From Scleropages formosus (lineage: Eukaryota > Chordata > Actinopteri > Osteoglossiformes > Osteoglossidae), in assembly GCF_900964775.1 (NCBI RefSeq), contig NC_041817.1, positions 20,912,783-20,976,782 of the forward strand: a DNA stretch of 64,000 nucleotides, written 5' to 3'. A model generated the notes under the pieces. It was not told the origin of the DNA, did no database searches, and saw only the letters and a program-made list of their open reading frames with translations. The stretch's first letter is position 1; each line of letters begins with the position of its first letter. The position numbers and the translations under genes were made by a program. This document shows, in pieces, positions 22,501 to 35,164 of this stretch.

Positions 22501-25483
22501 TGAAGGAGATTGAGACGGTTCGAAATAGGGAGGCAGAGCTGAGGCAGAGGATGGAAGCTTTTGAAAAGTAAGTTAGTGAGACAGAGGCCCATAATGACAG
22601 CTGACTACGTATAGTTCTCAGTATGGCATCTTCAGTGGAGCTTAAAATATATATAAAAAAAAAAAAAAAGAGCTTTACTTGTCTGGAGAAAGCCTCATGC
22701 AGAGAGATGCTGATTAGCCCCCCTCAATGAGTCTGAAACATTCTTATCATTTGTATAATCAAAGTGAACTACTTTGAGTTGAGCAGCCTTTTCTGTTGTG
22801 TGTCTTCAGAATTGGGTTTGTGGTGGCTTAGTGACAGTGTGACACACACACAGGAGCTGTAAACTGCAGGAGGAGAAGACCAGGAGCACAGAGGAGCTGC
22901 TGAGGAGGAGAGAGCTGTCAGTGAAAACTTTGGAGGACACCTACGACCAGATGCTGAAGAATGAACTGACCAGGTGACAGTCAATTTTGTGTTAGGGCAG
23001 GTTAAACTGGCCGCTTTCTATGTTTTGAGCAACATATTAGCATCCTCGAATGGCCTGGCTGTGTCCTTAAAAGTAAGATTCAGGTGTGAAACACGTGTCA
23101 CAAATAAGAGCTTTACTTGCCAGAACCTGATGTGGTGCTGATGCTATCATGGAGACTGTGCTCTGTGTGGACACTAGGGGTCACTGTTGGGCAAAAACAT
23201 TTTAATCATACACTGTACACTCACATACACTGTGAGCCTTGTGGGGGCTGCTGCTGCTGCTGTTGTTGTTGTCGTTGTCTAGGCTAGGAGTGAAAATGCA
23301 GTATCAGGCATCAATGTACATCCATGTCCCAGGCTGCCTCTGCATATATGATAAAGCCTAATTGGAAATTTCTTGTTCACTCAGCGTATGCTTGTCCAAA
23401 CTGACTTAAAGCGATTCTCCCTTTCATACAGTTGTGTTTTTTCACAAATTCTCGGGTGATACAGCAGGAAAGGGATTTTTAAGTTGCAAGGCTAGATCCC
23501 TAACTGCCAAGAAAAATTTGCTGGGGTATCATGGTATTGTACTTCAAGTCCATAGAAAGTGTGTGATTATATGGGGAAAAAAATAAAATGCCTGTATCAG
23601 CTCTGGACCTTTCTAACACACCACTGCTTGTCATTTATTTTTAGATGTGGAAGTAGAACTGGCTGTCAGTAAGCATTATGGTACTGTGTTCTGGCAGAGT
23701 ACTCATGGTGACAGTAAACAGCAACAAAGATGATGTGGTGTTTATATGTTAGATCAGTTGTTAATGCTTACTGCAGTTTTATACACTACTTTAGAGCACT
23801 GTCTGAAAGCATGCCTCTTGCTTCGTTTCTTACGCAGATGTCCATAACCTTTCATAACAGTTTATAACTCTGATTTCATTTGGTCTGTCAGGTATCAATT
23901 GGAACTAAAAGAAGAATTCCTCAAAAGAACCAAAAAGCTTACAGAAGATGAAAAAAGGGTCAAAGGTATAAGCAGAGTGTTTCAGTTGCGTTCGTGTAGT
24001 TGAAAGCTCTGAGTCTGGTAGTAACAAGTGTGTTCCCTGTTGCCCATCCTCAGCGGAGGCTGTCCGCTTGCAGAAGGATCTGGGCATCGTTGAGGCCAAG
24101 GCGGAGGAGCACAGAGAGGCCTGTGCCACCGTGACTCGACTGCAGGTAATATTTCCCCTGCACATGAGATATAGGACACAGGAGGATAACTTTATAACCC
24201 AGTAAAACATTACAATGCATGTTTCTGTCGGTACGCACGTATACGTGTGAATGAGGGTGGGGTTTCTCTGCCTCACACCCTGTGTTGCTGGGATGGGCTC
24301 TAGACCACTGCGTTTCATCTTTGGGCATACAGTTATCGATGTTGGATGTTTTCTTACCTTTGCTGAGCTACTGAGTTCGCCTGGTCTTTGTATCAGTGCG
24401 AGTGCGGGTTAGGAAACGTCATTCGCTTTGCCTCCGTCTCTGCAGACGGAGCTGAATGGCACATTCTCCGAGGTCTCCTTGCTGAAGCAGCAGAATGAGC
24501 TGCTGAAGGAACGGCTGGAGGCCATGAGCGAATACCCGGCCCTCAAGACCGAGAAGGTGGAGCTGCAGGCACAGCTTCGGCTCGTCAGGAGGCGGCTGGA
24601 GGAGGCGCTGGAGGAGAACCGGCAGCTCCGAGCAGGTGAGGGTCGAGAGCCTCGAGTCTCGGTTGGAGCGGAAACCTGCGTGGCCTTCTGGCAGTCGTAA
24701 AGAAACACCCTTTACCTTCTCCTGACTGGACATCCTTCTCCTATATACAGTCAGTTAAAAGTTTGAGTACACCTGATTATGCACCTTAGGAATTTGATTA
24801 ATAAATGAGGCACCGTGTTTTCCAGCTCTTCTGCAGCAGTTCCGAGACGTAGGACGCTCATGTTGTTTCGCGTTTGCTCTTCCGTCCACTTTGTCCCATA
24901 CATGTACTGCTCAGTTCGGTCATGGTGTGCATTTAATTCTTCTCCGCATGATTCAAACTCCAGCCAGAGAGAGCTGGGCCTCTTGGGAGGGGAGTGGACC
25001 TAAGGCCTTGGGAGGGGGGCTTCTCTTTCTGTATGGCGCACAATGACTTTCCTGTGTGTGGAAAGGGGGACTGGTGAGGAGAGGGCAATGGGGCTAAGAA
25101 CAGAACACTTCTCAAGACCCAATCCCCCCCCAAATAACAGCGTGCTCAGTTAATGAGATGGCTCAGTGTGGAGTGTTCGCACTAACACATGAATACCCCA
25201 GCGGGCTGGAAAGTTACTTGCTTATGTAATAAAGGCGAACCTCTGTGCTGCTTCGCCGCAATTCAACACATTTAGGCGCTTGGTGATCGCAGGCTCATCC
25301 TAATTGGGGTCCATGAATGAGGCCAGTGGCAAAAGGTTGCACCGTACATCCTCTGAATTACCCTCGCAAATCATTTTGGCTCAGAAAATGTCCATTAAAG
25401 GCTCCGTTCGGGAGGGAGTACTTTTCTGAGCTTTGCTCATCTCTTAACTGATTAATGGAATGTACTTGTTTTGACCTTTTTGG

Positions 25484-25523
<40 letters not shown>

Positions 25524-28264
25524 CCCCCCCTCTCCCCCCTCTTCTTTTTCTTATAATTGAAGCTGGATGTAGTACAGCTGGAACAAAGAAGTAACAAAAT
25601 CTGAAATATTACGATCATTATAAATTGTTATTATGATGTATAGATGAATAAAGTTCTTTGCCTTGAAGGAACTGACGTAGTTTTGGGGGACAGGATTTCT
25701 AAATGTTTGCTTTATTTAGTGATTGCTTTGTTTTATCTTTAAATAGGAAATGACCTAATTTGATATTCAGGTGTCATTCTGTTTGCTAATTACTCTTTAA
25801 AGCAGGGTTATAACCTGGGGTCCCTGAACCCCTTGTGGTCCTGTGGATTGGCTTTAGGGTGCCTTTGGAGCACACTCTGTGTAAAGGTTAAATATTCGAT
25901 CGTTGTGCTGTTACTCTGTATGAGAAATGACGTGTGTGAAGGGAATCTAGTTTCAGTGTAATAAACTGAGTGCAGTATTTTCTCTGAATTAATTTATGCT
26001 CATAAAGAGAGGGAGTCCTAGCTTTCATGAGGCTTGTAAAGGGATCTGTGGCCTAGAAAAAGTTGAGCTCTGCTCAATAACTTGTTGAAGATCAAAGCTT
26101 CAGGTTGGGTTCTGTTTGGTGTACTTCTCGGGGCAGCAGTGACCCGAGGCCGGTATTCGTGCTGTGTGCATCTACAGAGATGAGCAAACCGTCGAGGGAG
26201 CAGCTGGCATTGCAGGTGGAGCTGCGCAAGGTGGAGGCGGCCAAGAAGCTTGAGGAGGAGGAGTTTGAGAGCCAGAAGCAGATGCTTCAGGTGCAGCTGC
26301 AGAGTGAGGTCAGGGAGCCTGAACTTGGGAGCAGTGTGGCTTCCCATCTCCAGCCCATCCCCTGGCAATGAACCCACATCCCTGTGCTGCTCACAGGTGG
26401 AGCGTTGTGCCCAGCTGAAGGCCCAGCTGACGGAGTGCCAGGAGAGGGCCCAGTGGATGACCACCCATGCAGAGGAGATCAAGCAGCAACTTCGCCAAAC
26501 GCAGATAGGTATCCTGGCTGTAGCGTACGATGTATGCGAACGTTCATCTTCTGATTGGATTTTACAGTCACGGCTTAGCATGCCCTCCTTTCTTGTCCCG
26601 ATTCAAACTTCCGGTTTCCTGTTGACGGTATGGATCTCGCCAATGACCAGCCCTTGAGAACGAAGTTCTTCGCAACCCCAAGCCTTCACTCGTGGATCGC
26701 TCCGTGCTCGACTTGGCCAGCGATAGCCTTGTGCCCCCCGATATCTACGTGGATGGCCCCATCCTCAAGAGCCGGGGTGACCGCGGCATTGAGAGGGAGG
26801 CAGGCACGACAACTCGCTTGGCCTGCCAACAGCGGGCCCGCTCCGGCTCCCCAGACTCTGACATGGAGCTGTTGGCCAGCGCCAAGGCTCGCATCCGGGA
26901 ACTGGAGAAGGAGGCCGAGTCCGTGGAAGAAGCGTACAGGAATTATCAGCAGCGGGTGGCACGCGAAGCCATTTGCGACCTCCGGGCCGCACGGAACCCG
27001 TTTCCCCGGTGGGAAAACCACACCGTCCGCTCAAGAGCCACCGCCGGGACGCAGTCCAGAGTGACATTCGCCCCCGATGAGCTGCGCGACCCCAGCCTTT
27101 TCTCCAGCCTGCTGAGTGCTAAGCTCCTGGAGTCACTGGATTTCAACAAGGGAACCCCTGGGGAGCGAACCCCTCCGGAGAGCATCTCTCCCCCACCGAG
27201 GCGCTTGTCATCCACCCCACTGTCCATCGCTAAAAGGCAGCTGGCCAGAGAAGTGGACGAAGGTACCAACTCCTTCCCCGAATACAACCTGCTGTTTGTA
27301 AAAACACAGTTCAGGGAATCCTTTATACCAGAGACAGGACTTCAGTGTACCGTCAGAGAGTGTGTTTTCTGAACACCTATGCCTTGATTTACATTTATTC
27401 AGTTTTCTGACTCTTTTCTCCAAAGCACCTTAATGTTAGGCTACTTACACTGATTTACCCATTTATACAGCTGGGTAATTTTATTGGAGCAGCGTAGAGT
27501 GAAATATCCTAAGGTGATTTTCAAATCTGCACTCTTTGGGTCCAAAGGCAGCAGCTGTCCCGACCTTTGCAATGTACGCAGAAAAGGCTAAATGTGTGCG
27601 ATCGGAAAGATCTAAGATTTGTCATTCATTCTGAAGAATTCTCTGTCTATCACTATCAGTATCTACTTCTCCAACATAGGATGGAGGTCATTGGCAGAAT
27701 ATTGTCAGTGGCCTACAGTTGACCCTGTGTGAGATGTGCGTTTTGTCTGAAGCGGAAGGGAAGGAGTTCAGATGTTTACAGGACATTCCAAGCAGTCATA
27801 GCAATGTGGTGGCAGGGACATTGGGACTGGTGCACATCACTTGGTGCTCATTGCCTTTGAGAGGGGCAGCACATAAAGGTTATGTATGTATGTACACACG
27901 CTACTCTTTGAAATGCTTTTCAGTCACACCTGGTATATTGGAACTTATTCTGCAGTGTTATATTTACATCAGTACTGTTGGTGTTTTAGTGTGGTGTATC
28001 TGTAAATTCCAACGAAATGACCGCACAGGTGCCTGCATCTCCAGAGGATTTGATTTCTGCCCTGCGACTCTGTTCTCGCCCCCGACCAGATGCTGAGGGA
28101 TCTCCGGTGACGTTCCAAGGGCTCTCGCCAAGGCAGCTCTCCCCCATCCCCTGCAGGGAGACGACCTCCTCAGCCGGCCTGACTGTAGGCCTCAGTCCTC
28201 CGATCAGCCCTCCCTTGAGGAGCACCGCTCAAGAGACGCATGGGTGAGCATCATGCGGGATATG

Positions 28265-28312
<48 letters not shown>

Positions 28313-29556
28313 GAGAGAACACTGTGGAAATGAGTTGTCTCATATGACAGTGTGTGCCAGTGGAATGTTTGATTACACCTGGGTGATACCTGCATGTGAT
28401 GAACTGAACAGAACAGCAAACGCAAAGCAACACACAAGTGTTCTTCCTCTGGGAACTGCTGCAGAAGAGCTACGAAGACATGGTACCTCAGTTACTCAAC
28501 AAACTTGTTCACCAAATGCTTTGTGGGTGGCTGGATTCATTCATTCATTCATTCATTCATTCCTAGCAGGTGTACTCAGATCTTTGACTGGTATCATTGC
28601 TTCTTTCCTCCATCTGGTATGGTGGGGCTGTGACTATAGATGGCTAGTGTGAGATCTGTCCAGCCATTACTGGCTTCAGACTTGGAGCTCTTCCTCAGTT
28701 TGCATTAAAAAATGATGTGGAAAACAGGGTGAAAATACAGTGTTTGTTTCACAGCTTACCACAAGTCCAGCAGGATCTCTCAAGTTCTGGGTCCTCCCCT
28801 CAGCCCGAGAAGATCACGCTGGGAGATCTCACAGAGCCGGAACGAGGTAATTGCTCATCTCTCGTCCTTCATTTGGACCATTATAAACAGTATATATGAT
28901 CAGCCAGCTGTGGACAAAGTTAGTCGGTCAGCTGGTTGCGTTGGAGTAAGTGAGAATTTTCCTTATGCTGAATTTTGTGCATCAGGGTAAATTAATAATT
29001 TCCAAACTGTCTGAGTGCAGTTTTTTCTATGTTTTGCAGCCCTGACAACTGACAAAAATATTAAATATCCAAGTTTATTTTTTTAGAATAGCATAATTTT
29101 GTATTATTAACAAATTCAAAATGTTTCCTAATTTACCTATTGCTACTTATAATGATGATGATGATGATGATGATGATTTTGTTTAATTGTCCTGTGCAGG
29201 GTCGTGGAGGTATAGCGTCTATCCTGGAAATGTAGGGCACGAGGCAGGGTACAACCTGGGTGGAGTAGTAGTCCATCACAAGGCAATCACACACAGGCTG
29301 AGTTGGATTCTAACCCCCTTCCAGACCCACAGACCAGGTTCCTTATTGTAGCATAGCTGTTCGAGCTGTTGCATGGGAATAAAAATTTCTGGGTTTGAAT
29401 CCAAATCCTGCTGCTGCACCTTTGAGCAAGTGTTAGGATGACTGAATATGTGCTATATTCACCCTACCTACACCTGTGTGACATGTAGCACAAAAAATGT
29501 GTCTTGCCATTCATTTTTATAGAAGGACCCCTTCTGTGAACCTATAGAGTTTCATC

Positions 29557-29624
<68 letters not shown>

Positions 29625-32600
29625 ATCCATCCATCCAGATGCGTGTGGCTCACTTTATTGGACCGAAAAAGGATTGAAGTGACACGTTAATCTTCTGTAT
29701 CCCTTGAAAGCCACGACTATTTATAGCCACCGCATACTGGAGACAACAGAAGCCCTCTCGGCTGGATGCGGGCAGCAAGGACCAGTCCTCCGTGCTCCCA
29801 GCATGCAACATTTCCTGTCCACACCTGTGTGTCTCCACGCTAATGCTGGAAGGCTAAATCCGCATCAGAGAGCGTGTATAGAGTGCATGTATGCCTCTCC
29901 AGCAGTCTAGCAGTCTGTTTGGCTGTCTGATCTGTCCATCTGTCCAGTTAATTTATTCGTGCAGCATATTGTTTCCAACTCGCTTTGTTGTAATCAATTA
30001 GAAAACAGACAGTCTGACACACACAGCTGCCCTCAAGCGGAGTGTGATGGCCAGGCGGTAAGTTTGAGCTGTCATCCTCGCTACGACTCAGTGGAGCTAG
30101 CGTGGGGGTTGGGGGCGGTACAGCGTGGTGTCGCCATCCAGCGTTCTGTTCTATTCTCAGTCTCTGCAGTGTCACTTGCAAAATGAAGCAGGTAGCGCAG
30201 TTCGCGGACTTGGGTTCAAATCCCACCTTGTGCATAGCGTCACCGGTCAAGGTGTTCACCCTCATTTGATACACAGTAAGAATTACCCGACTGCAAATGG
30301 GTAAATTGTCGTAAGCCAGTGTCCGAACCTCACATGTTAAGTTGCTTTGGAGAAGAATGCGAGCTCAACAGATGAACAATAACAGTGGTGACCTGTGTCC
30401 CCCACCGAACGGCACCGCTTCATCCTGCAGTAGTGATGCAGTAATAGTTCATGGATCATTTGGTTCACATATGCACATGGTGTAATTGCATTGGCCAAGC
30501 TTGGCACGTATGTGGTGACACACGGTGGCATCGTTCCAGCCATCGGACCGTGTTTGGCACCGTGTCACATTCTTACATAATGAAAACAGCCCGAGCGCCA
30601 TCTACATATTCTCGCCGTGAAGTAATAGCCTGTAAACATTCTCTTTAGTTTTTAATTTATTACTGTGTTTTACTCATCCAAAAGTAATTTGGTTGATTGA
30701 AGGGGAGGTTTATAGGAAGATTTTGTTGTGATTCAAGATGATTTAGAAAGATTGCTTTAAAAGATGTTTCGCATCAGCTGAGTACAATCCTGTGTGTGTT
30801 ATTAGTTAGTTATTTGGATTCTTCAGTTGGGCTGTCAGCCCCAGTCAGGCTTTTAATTGAAACCAGGTCGCCATGAAACTCGGCGAATGATTCTAGGTTC
30901 CTGTCGGGACAGCAGGTGGAATAGTGGCTAGAGCTGTCACCTTGCGATGAGAGGGTATGGGTTTGAATCCCTGCTCCTGCTGTAGTACCTTTGAGAAAGG
31001 TAAATCTTGAATTGATACAGTAAAAAGGACTCCGCTGAACAGAAGGGTAAATCATTGTAGCTTAGTGTAAAAACCTCACATTGTAAGTCACTTTGGAAAA
31101 TGGCCTCGGCTGAATGAACAGAGTACAGTTGAAATGCATCAGAGTAGCCAGATCTTTACACACAATCCAGTTTTGCACTTTGCTCTTGCTGTGACATCCG
31201 TCTGATTTGGAGAGAAGCCTCATCTTTAATGCTCCCGAGCCTGGAGTGATGACTGAATCATCATGTGCTTTAGAGCCACAGGGCTTTAGGGAGCACTGCT
31301 GCTTTAAGAGATGCTCTCCCGGAGCTGTCAGCGCCCGCTGTCTCCCCGATTACGAATTCTGTGTCTGTACCCCTTGTCCTGACCATTGTGGGCAAAAATA
31401 AAGGGGTCTTTGTGTGACTCTTCCCCCTCCTCCAGAGCCTGGCCGCATTCCTGAGCTTCACCAGGACGAGGGGGACCATCTCTCCAGCGTGGCCCCAAAA
31501 GATCATAGTGTCACCCCTCCGGAGGGGCCAGATTGTTGCCCTCACCAGAAGCTGGGTGAGTCCCTGTCTCACGCCCCTGTTGCCTGGCCTCTACTCAAAG
31601 ATTCTTTTTTTCTTCTTCTTTAATATCGTCTGTTTGAAAAGCATAAAAGCTGATGGCTCTGTACTTTTATTAGAAAGTGTCCCCAGTCTTAGAAGGTCTC
31701 AGTAATAAAGAAAACAAAGAACATGTCTCCTGAAATGATGTATGACATGATGGGACAGCTGGTAGGGTAGTTATTAGAGCTGCTGCCTTTAGACCCAAAG
31801 GTTGCAGGTTTGAGTCTCACCTCCAGCTGTAGTACCCTTGAGCAAGGTATTTACTCTAAATTGCTCCAGTAAAATTACCCAGCTCTATAAACGGATAAAT
31901 AATTGTAAAGTTGCTCAACGCTATAAGTCGATTTGGAGAAAAGTGTCAGCTAAATGTACAAATGTAAATGTATGTGTGCTCTGCCACATGGCGAGAGATC
32001 GGACGGTCCACCGTGTGGTGTGTCTCAGGAGAGTGTTCTGGCTTCACAGGAGCTGACCAGTCCTCTGAGGAAGCAGCCCAGCAGCAGCAGGAGGAACAGG
32101 AGAGGAGATGGGAGCTGGAGAGGAAGGCCAGGGAAGAGAGGAGGCGACAGGAGAGAGAGGAGGCACTGGAGAGGGAGCAGAGAGAGCTGGAGCAGTTGGA
32201 ACAGGAGAGGGTGGGTGACAGGAAGGCAACTCTTCCTCCTGTCGGCCTGTGTCCCACCACAATCAGCGTTGGCCCATCTTAATAGTTTGGCCTGTTTGTC
32301 AGTCCTTTTCGAATCCTTGCAGCTTCTCAAGGAGATGCAGCAGCCTCAGTGTGAAGAGCAGGACAGGGGAGGGCTTGAGGAAAGAAGCACGACCCAAGAG
32401 ATGAGGTCAGACCGGCGAGAGGCAAACGAGCTGCACAGGGACACGGAACAGCCCCCCAGCGCGGCAGCCCCCCACGGCAACATGGACCCCCTGCAGCAGT
32501 ACATGAGGATGGTAATGCAAGGAGGTGGGGCGTCACCCCAACAGGTGAGTGATGGAGGACCTTGCCACCGGAAGTCCCGCCCACAACACCGTGAGGGTGT

Positions 32601-32959
32601 CAGGTTTCGGTCTTGTGTGTCTGCAGCCCGTGGCCATTGGAGCAAACAAAATTTGCTCAACTGCTTTTGCAGGGTTCAAAGAAGGAGGAGGCAGAAGAAA
32701 GGAGCCTGGAGGCAGAGGTCTTGTCAAATGACAAAGATGACAGGTAGTGAAACTTACTGAGAACCGCAATGTGTTTTTACCCAGAATTCATAGCGCTGAC
32801 AGTAGAACATTTAAGGGGATTGTGAGTGTGGTGTGAAGCTGCATATCATTCACTGTACCTGTAAGGTGCCATCACACCTACAGCAGTGCTCCAAAGCTTC
32901 CTTTGTGTTGCAGCATCATTGCCTTTTCACATGAGGATGCTGAAGACGACTTCTGGTAA
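19553..32959 (+). CDS. ofd1: OFD1, centriole and centriolar-satellite protein
   Basis: 22 coding exons: 19553-19648, 19866-20066, 20544-20612, 20717-20750, 20930-21037, 21235-21371, 21644-21817, 22461-22567, 22854-22973, 23892-23965, 24054-24145, 24446-24635, 26178-26308, 26397-26508, 26651-27262, 28045-28243, 28755-28846, 31436-31555, 32050-32210, 32323-32544, 32673-32743, 32914-32959. Phases close to 1055 aa (human about 1012). A LisH motif spans residues about 13-45 ([23 protein letters not shown]). Coiled coil runs about 170-550 and again 890-945 (Glu/Arg-rich). RRLSSTPL near residue 737 and the C-terminal [11 protein letters not shown] match human OFD1. OFD1 caps distal centrioles and is needed for cilia; human loss causes oral-facial-digital syndrome 1. 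All junctions are GT-AG. Only the exon start at 28045 is in doubt. Confidence 0.93.
21480..21575 (+). repeat. SINE tail (family A type)
   Basis: 'tctgctgatgtaatgcactc', then gagatgtacgtcactttg and 'gaaaagcgtctgttaaatga' with an atgtaaatg end. It shares its sequence with the copy at 42530-42640. Confidence 0.65.
22001..22350 (+). repeat. Composite tRNA-SINE with LINE-type tail, near full length
   Basis: The head has an A box (gtggcacagcgagtag) and a B box (gggttcgatcc). The body has 'gtttcctcccacagtccaaa'. The 3' end is cttttggagaaaagtgtctgctaagtgagtaag in segments, the tail also found on family A copies. It lies in an OFD1 intron, about 110 bases before the exon at 22461. Confidence 0.8.
24250..24315 (+). 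repeat. SINE fragment (family C 3' part)
   Basis: 'ctgcctcacaccctgtgttg' followed by ctgggatgggctctagacc matches the 3' part of the SINE at 44243-44456. Confidence 0.55.
24636..26177 (+). other. ofd1: Long OFD1 intron with a T37 run
   Basis: Non-coding. An uninterrupted run of about 37 T (25487-25523) is followed directly by C7 and TC-rich sequence. No exon or known repeat body is seen; the flanking CT-rich sequence gives a strong strand bias. Confidence 0.6.
27263..28044 (+). other. ofd1: OFD1 intron with a SINE
   Basis: It holds a minus-strand family A SINE (27390-27565). The rest is unique non-coding sequence. The 3' end has two competing acceptors, CACAG at 28028 and TCCAG at 28044; only the second keeps the frame. 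Confidence 0.55.
27390..27565 (-). repeat. tRNA-derived SINE (family A), minus strand
   Basis: 'ttctccaaagcaccttaatg', 'tttacccatttatacagctg', ggtaattttattggagcag, and 'tctttgggtccaaaggcagc' in the reverse family order. Confidence 0.75.
28266..28311 (+). repeat. (AC)n microsatellite
   Basis: About 22 AC units, beginning 23 bases after the exon end at 28243, in an OFD1 intron. Confidence 0.95.
28460..28531 (+). repeat. Unassigned interspersed repeat, copy 1
   Basis: A 70-base segment ending in 'aaacttgttcaccaaatgct' that recurs at 51655-51734. One frame stays open in both copies (EDMVxxxLxKLVHQMxCG). It may be a scrap of an old transposon coding end, but I cannot name the family. Confidence 0.55.
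28534..28562 (+). repeat. (ATTC)n microsatellite
   Basis: About seven ATTC units in an OFD1 intron, immediately after the unassigned repeat. Confidence 0.85.
29151..29177 (+). repeat. (GAT)n microsatellite
   Basis: About nine trinucleotide units within an OFD1 intron. Confidence 0.9.
29180..29335 (-). repeat. SINE fragment (family B), minus strand
   Basis: 'gggtcgtggaggtatagcgt', then 'gcagggtacaacctgggtgg' and 'gtagtccatcacaaggcaat' are the reverse complement of the usual family B 3' half. Confidence 0.6.
29572..29637 (+). repeat. (TG)n then (CCAT)n compound microsatellite
   Basis: About 25 TG units run into four CCAT units. CCAT/ATGG repeats are typical SINE tail ends, so it may mark an old SINE end. 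Confidence 0.95.
30180..30370 (+). repeat. tRNA-derived SINE (family A)
   Basis: 'caggtagcgcagttcgcgg', B-box-like gggttcaaatccc, 'caaatgggtaaattgtcgta', 'aagttgctttggagaagaat'. Diverged. Confidence 0.7.
30905..31120 (+). repeat. tRNA-derived SINE (family A)
   Basis: 'ggctagagctgtcaccttgc', gggtttgaatccctg, 'gtagtacctttgagaaaggt', 'aagtcactttggaaaatggc' and 'ctgaatgaacagag' give the complete family order. Confidence 0.8.
31751..31975 (+). repeat. tRNA-derived SINE (family A), full length
   Basis: The cleanest family A copy: 'attagagctgctgcctttag', acccaaaggttgcaggttt, 'gtagtacccttgagcaaggt', 'ctccagtaaaattacccagc' and the tail 'tttggagaaaagtgtcagct' with atgtaaatg. It ends about 75 bases before the OFD1 exon at 32050. 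Confidence 0.85.
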
Positions 32960-33230
32960 AGACATCTGACACCCAGGACTGTGCTAGCAAGCATTAAATG
33001 CAGAATTATATGTGTAAAATCCCATTTTTTTTAAACACTTGTACATCTGTGTTTTCCATCCAGTTTGTAAAGTATGTAATAATGAGAATCAGTAACGTCA
33101 TGTCATTTTTCCTTTATATATGTATAATTATATTCTCAGCATAATTACATAAATATAATGAAGAGAATGTACATGGTTAGTATTATGTATTAGGGACAAA
33201 GTTGAACTCTGAATAAATGACATATACCAT
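32960..33230 (+). other. ofd1: OFD1 3' UTR and polyadenylation signal
   Basis: AATAAA at 33212-33217 lies 253 bases after the TAA. The stretch is AT-rich and non-coding. Confidence 0.6.
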
Positions 33231-35164
33231 TGTCGTTCACGACAGTGTCTAGAACAGTCTCCTTTTAACAGCTGATGGGGTGTAATGTGTCATACCCTAG
33301 CCTTATGGCATCGTAAGTGTTGACAGATGAAAGGCACCGTATCTTAATTGGAATTCAATTTTATTTTCATAAAAACACATTTGCCAGGCTGGTTGCTTAA
33401 GCGTCCAAGGGTGTCCTAGTATGACGAGTTTTCACTACGGTCATTCGCGGATTTACACATTGTGTTTTGAAATGCTGTAAGTGGATTTAAGAGCTAATGC
33501 TTTGTTGTAAGCTTTATGTGCACTGTTCTTTACCACATTTCCTGTTGGACCACAATGTCTCTACACATCATTGGAAGGCTGAATGTTGCCCTTCACTTGT
33601 AAATCTAAATTCTCTAGCATGTCTTTTTACCTAATGAGTCAGATCATACCATACCAAAGAAATAAAAAGTAAAAGAAAACATTGTGGTCTAGTAGGAACT
33701 GGGATAGCAATGATTTAGTTAACCAGATGTCGATAAGTGCCATTTCTGTTCAGTTCAAAGTGGAAGGTACAATGTTGTGTAGCAGTACAGTAGTTACCAA
33801 CACTGAGAAAGTGACACCAGCATCAGTTCAAACTGGTTCTTTTCTGCAGGAAGCCCTTGGCACTCATTTAAAAAAAGTTAAAAACTGTTGTTTAAAGATC
33901 TTTATAAGCCCTGGACTTCAAAAAAAAACACTAACTAGGTTTAATCATTAATAAAAACACAATGGATTTTTGTTTTCCTGTTAGAAAAGGAACGGGCAAA
34001 CACTGCCTACTATATTGTTGTCAGTACAAATGACTACACATAACTGGAATTACTGCAGAAACAGTCATCTCTCGTTCATGCAATAATGAATAGACATCAA
34101 GATACATCCCTGTACATCTCCTACAACCAAACAGATACAGATAGTACATAGGTAATGCGTCATTAGAATGTAAACCTTTTTACAAAGGATCAGTATCAAA
34201 ATGTGGTTTCCTAGAAGGGTTTTAAATGCCTTTAAATCATTACAATACAAAAACCACAAAGGAAATATTCATGATGTGTAACACCTTTACATTGTACACA
34301 TCCATGAGCACATTTTTATATTTTACCATACTGTTCTTCGGAAGAGGGACCGATTCACTGATTTGTATGGTATATCTTAAATGCTCAAGGTGTAAGAATT
34401 CATTATAAAAGAAAATATCTACTGTGGTAACATTACAAAGCACGTGAATTAAAAAAAAAAAAAACCAATTGCTTTAGAAAAAAAAAAGCACACAAATATT
34501 TAAAGTTTTGCAGACAGGGATGAACATTTAAGGATCATGTAGCCATTACTTGGAACTGGAAAATACATTTTAGCAAGCATTCTTTTTTTTTTCCCCTATA
34601 TATATTTAATTTTTCTTGAATATTGACAAGTCTTTCATATCCAGTCTGGTTGCATCCCTTTCCTTAGTTCGCTATTCTCAATGTGACATTACTGCATATT
34701 AAAAAGCATATCTAACAAAAAAATAATGCTGCGATCAGATACATTGGGAGAGACATATTTACACATGTACATTAGAAGTGGTGAAAGCTGTTATTGGTCA
34801 AACCTTCCAATGTGGGAAACATATTTGGGACAAATCTACGAGGTGTGATTTCAAAGTACTGCCCTTCGACACCATGAGCTAATAACCCTGTCCACCAAAG
34901 CCCCTGTGACGTTCCTCCTTTCACTCTTTACATGGATGGACATCAGCTGGGGCTTCATTTGTAAAACATTCATACCTGGGGTTGATAGTAAATTCTAGTG
35001 TACACAGAAATGCAAGGTTAAGTCAAAGAACAAGTGAAACTTGCATAAATGTGTTTTTTGAAGCCAAATGTCAGACCAGCAGGATGGTATTTCCAGCACG
35101 GTGAGAAAATATTTTCCCGGTGTTTGGGACCAAGATCATGTGCCAAGTACAAAATCTCAGCAAG

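Larger units (their letters stand above)
19649..24445 (+). other. ofd1: OFD1 introns between exons 19553-19648 and 24446-24635
   Basis: Eleven mostly short introns. The two long ones are 20067-20543 and 22974-23891. They contain SINE pieces at 21480-21575, 22001-22350 and 24250-24315, an A-run near 22655, and a (GCT)(GTT) run at about 23249-23279. No further exon was needed to close the reading frame. Confidence 0.6.
28847..31435 (+). other. ofd1: Longest OFD1 intron, repeat-rich
   Basis: Holds (GAT)n at 29151-29177, a minus-strand SINE scrap at 29180-29335, a decayed plus-strand family A piece at 29340-29480, (TG)n with (CCAT)n at 29572-29637, and family A SINEs at 30180-30370 and 30905-31120. 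No extra exon was needed between 28846 and 31436. Confidence 0.6.

Noticed and set aside
26692-27372. 226-codon stand-alone gene
   Set aside because: This is the large OFD1 exon 26651-27262 read from an internal GTG and run on into the next intron.
31954-32760. 268-codon plus-strand open frame over the last part of OFD1
   Set aside because: It reads through introns in a different frame from the spliced OFD1 exons 32050-32210, 32323-32544 and 32673-32743.
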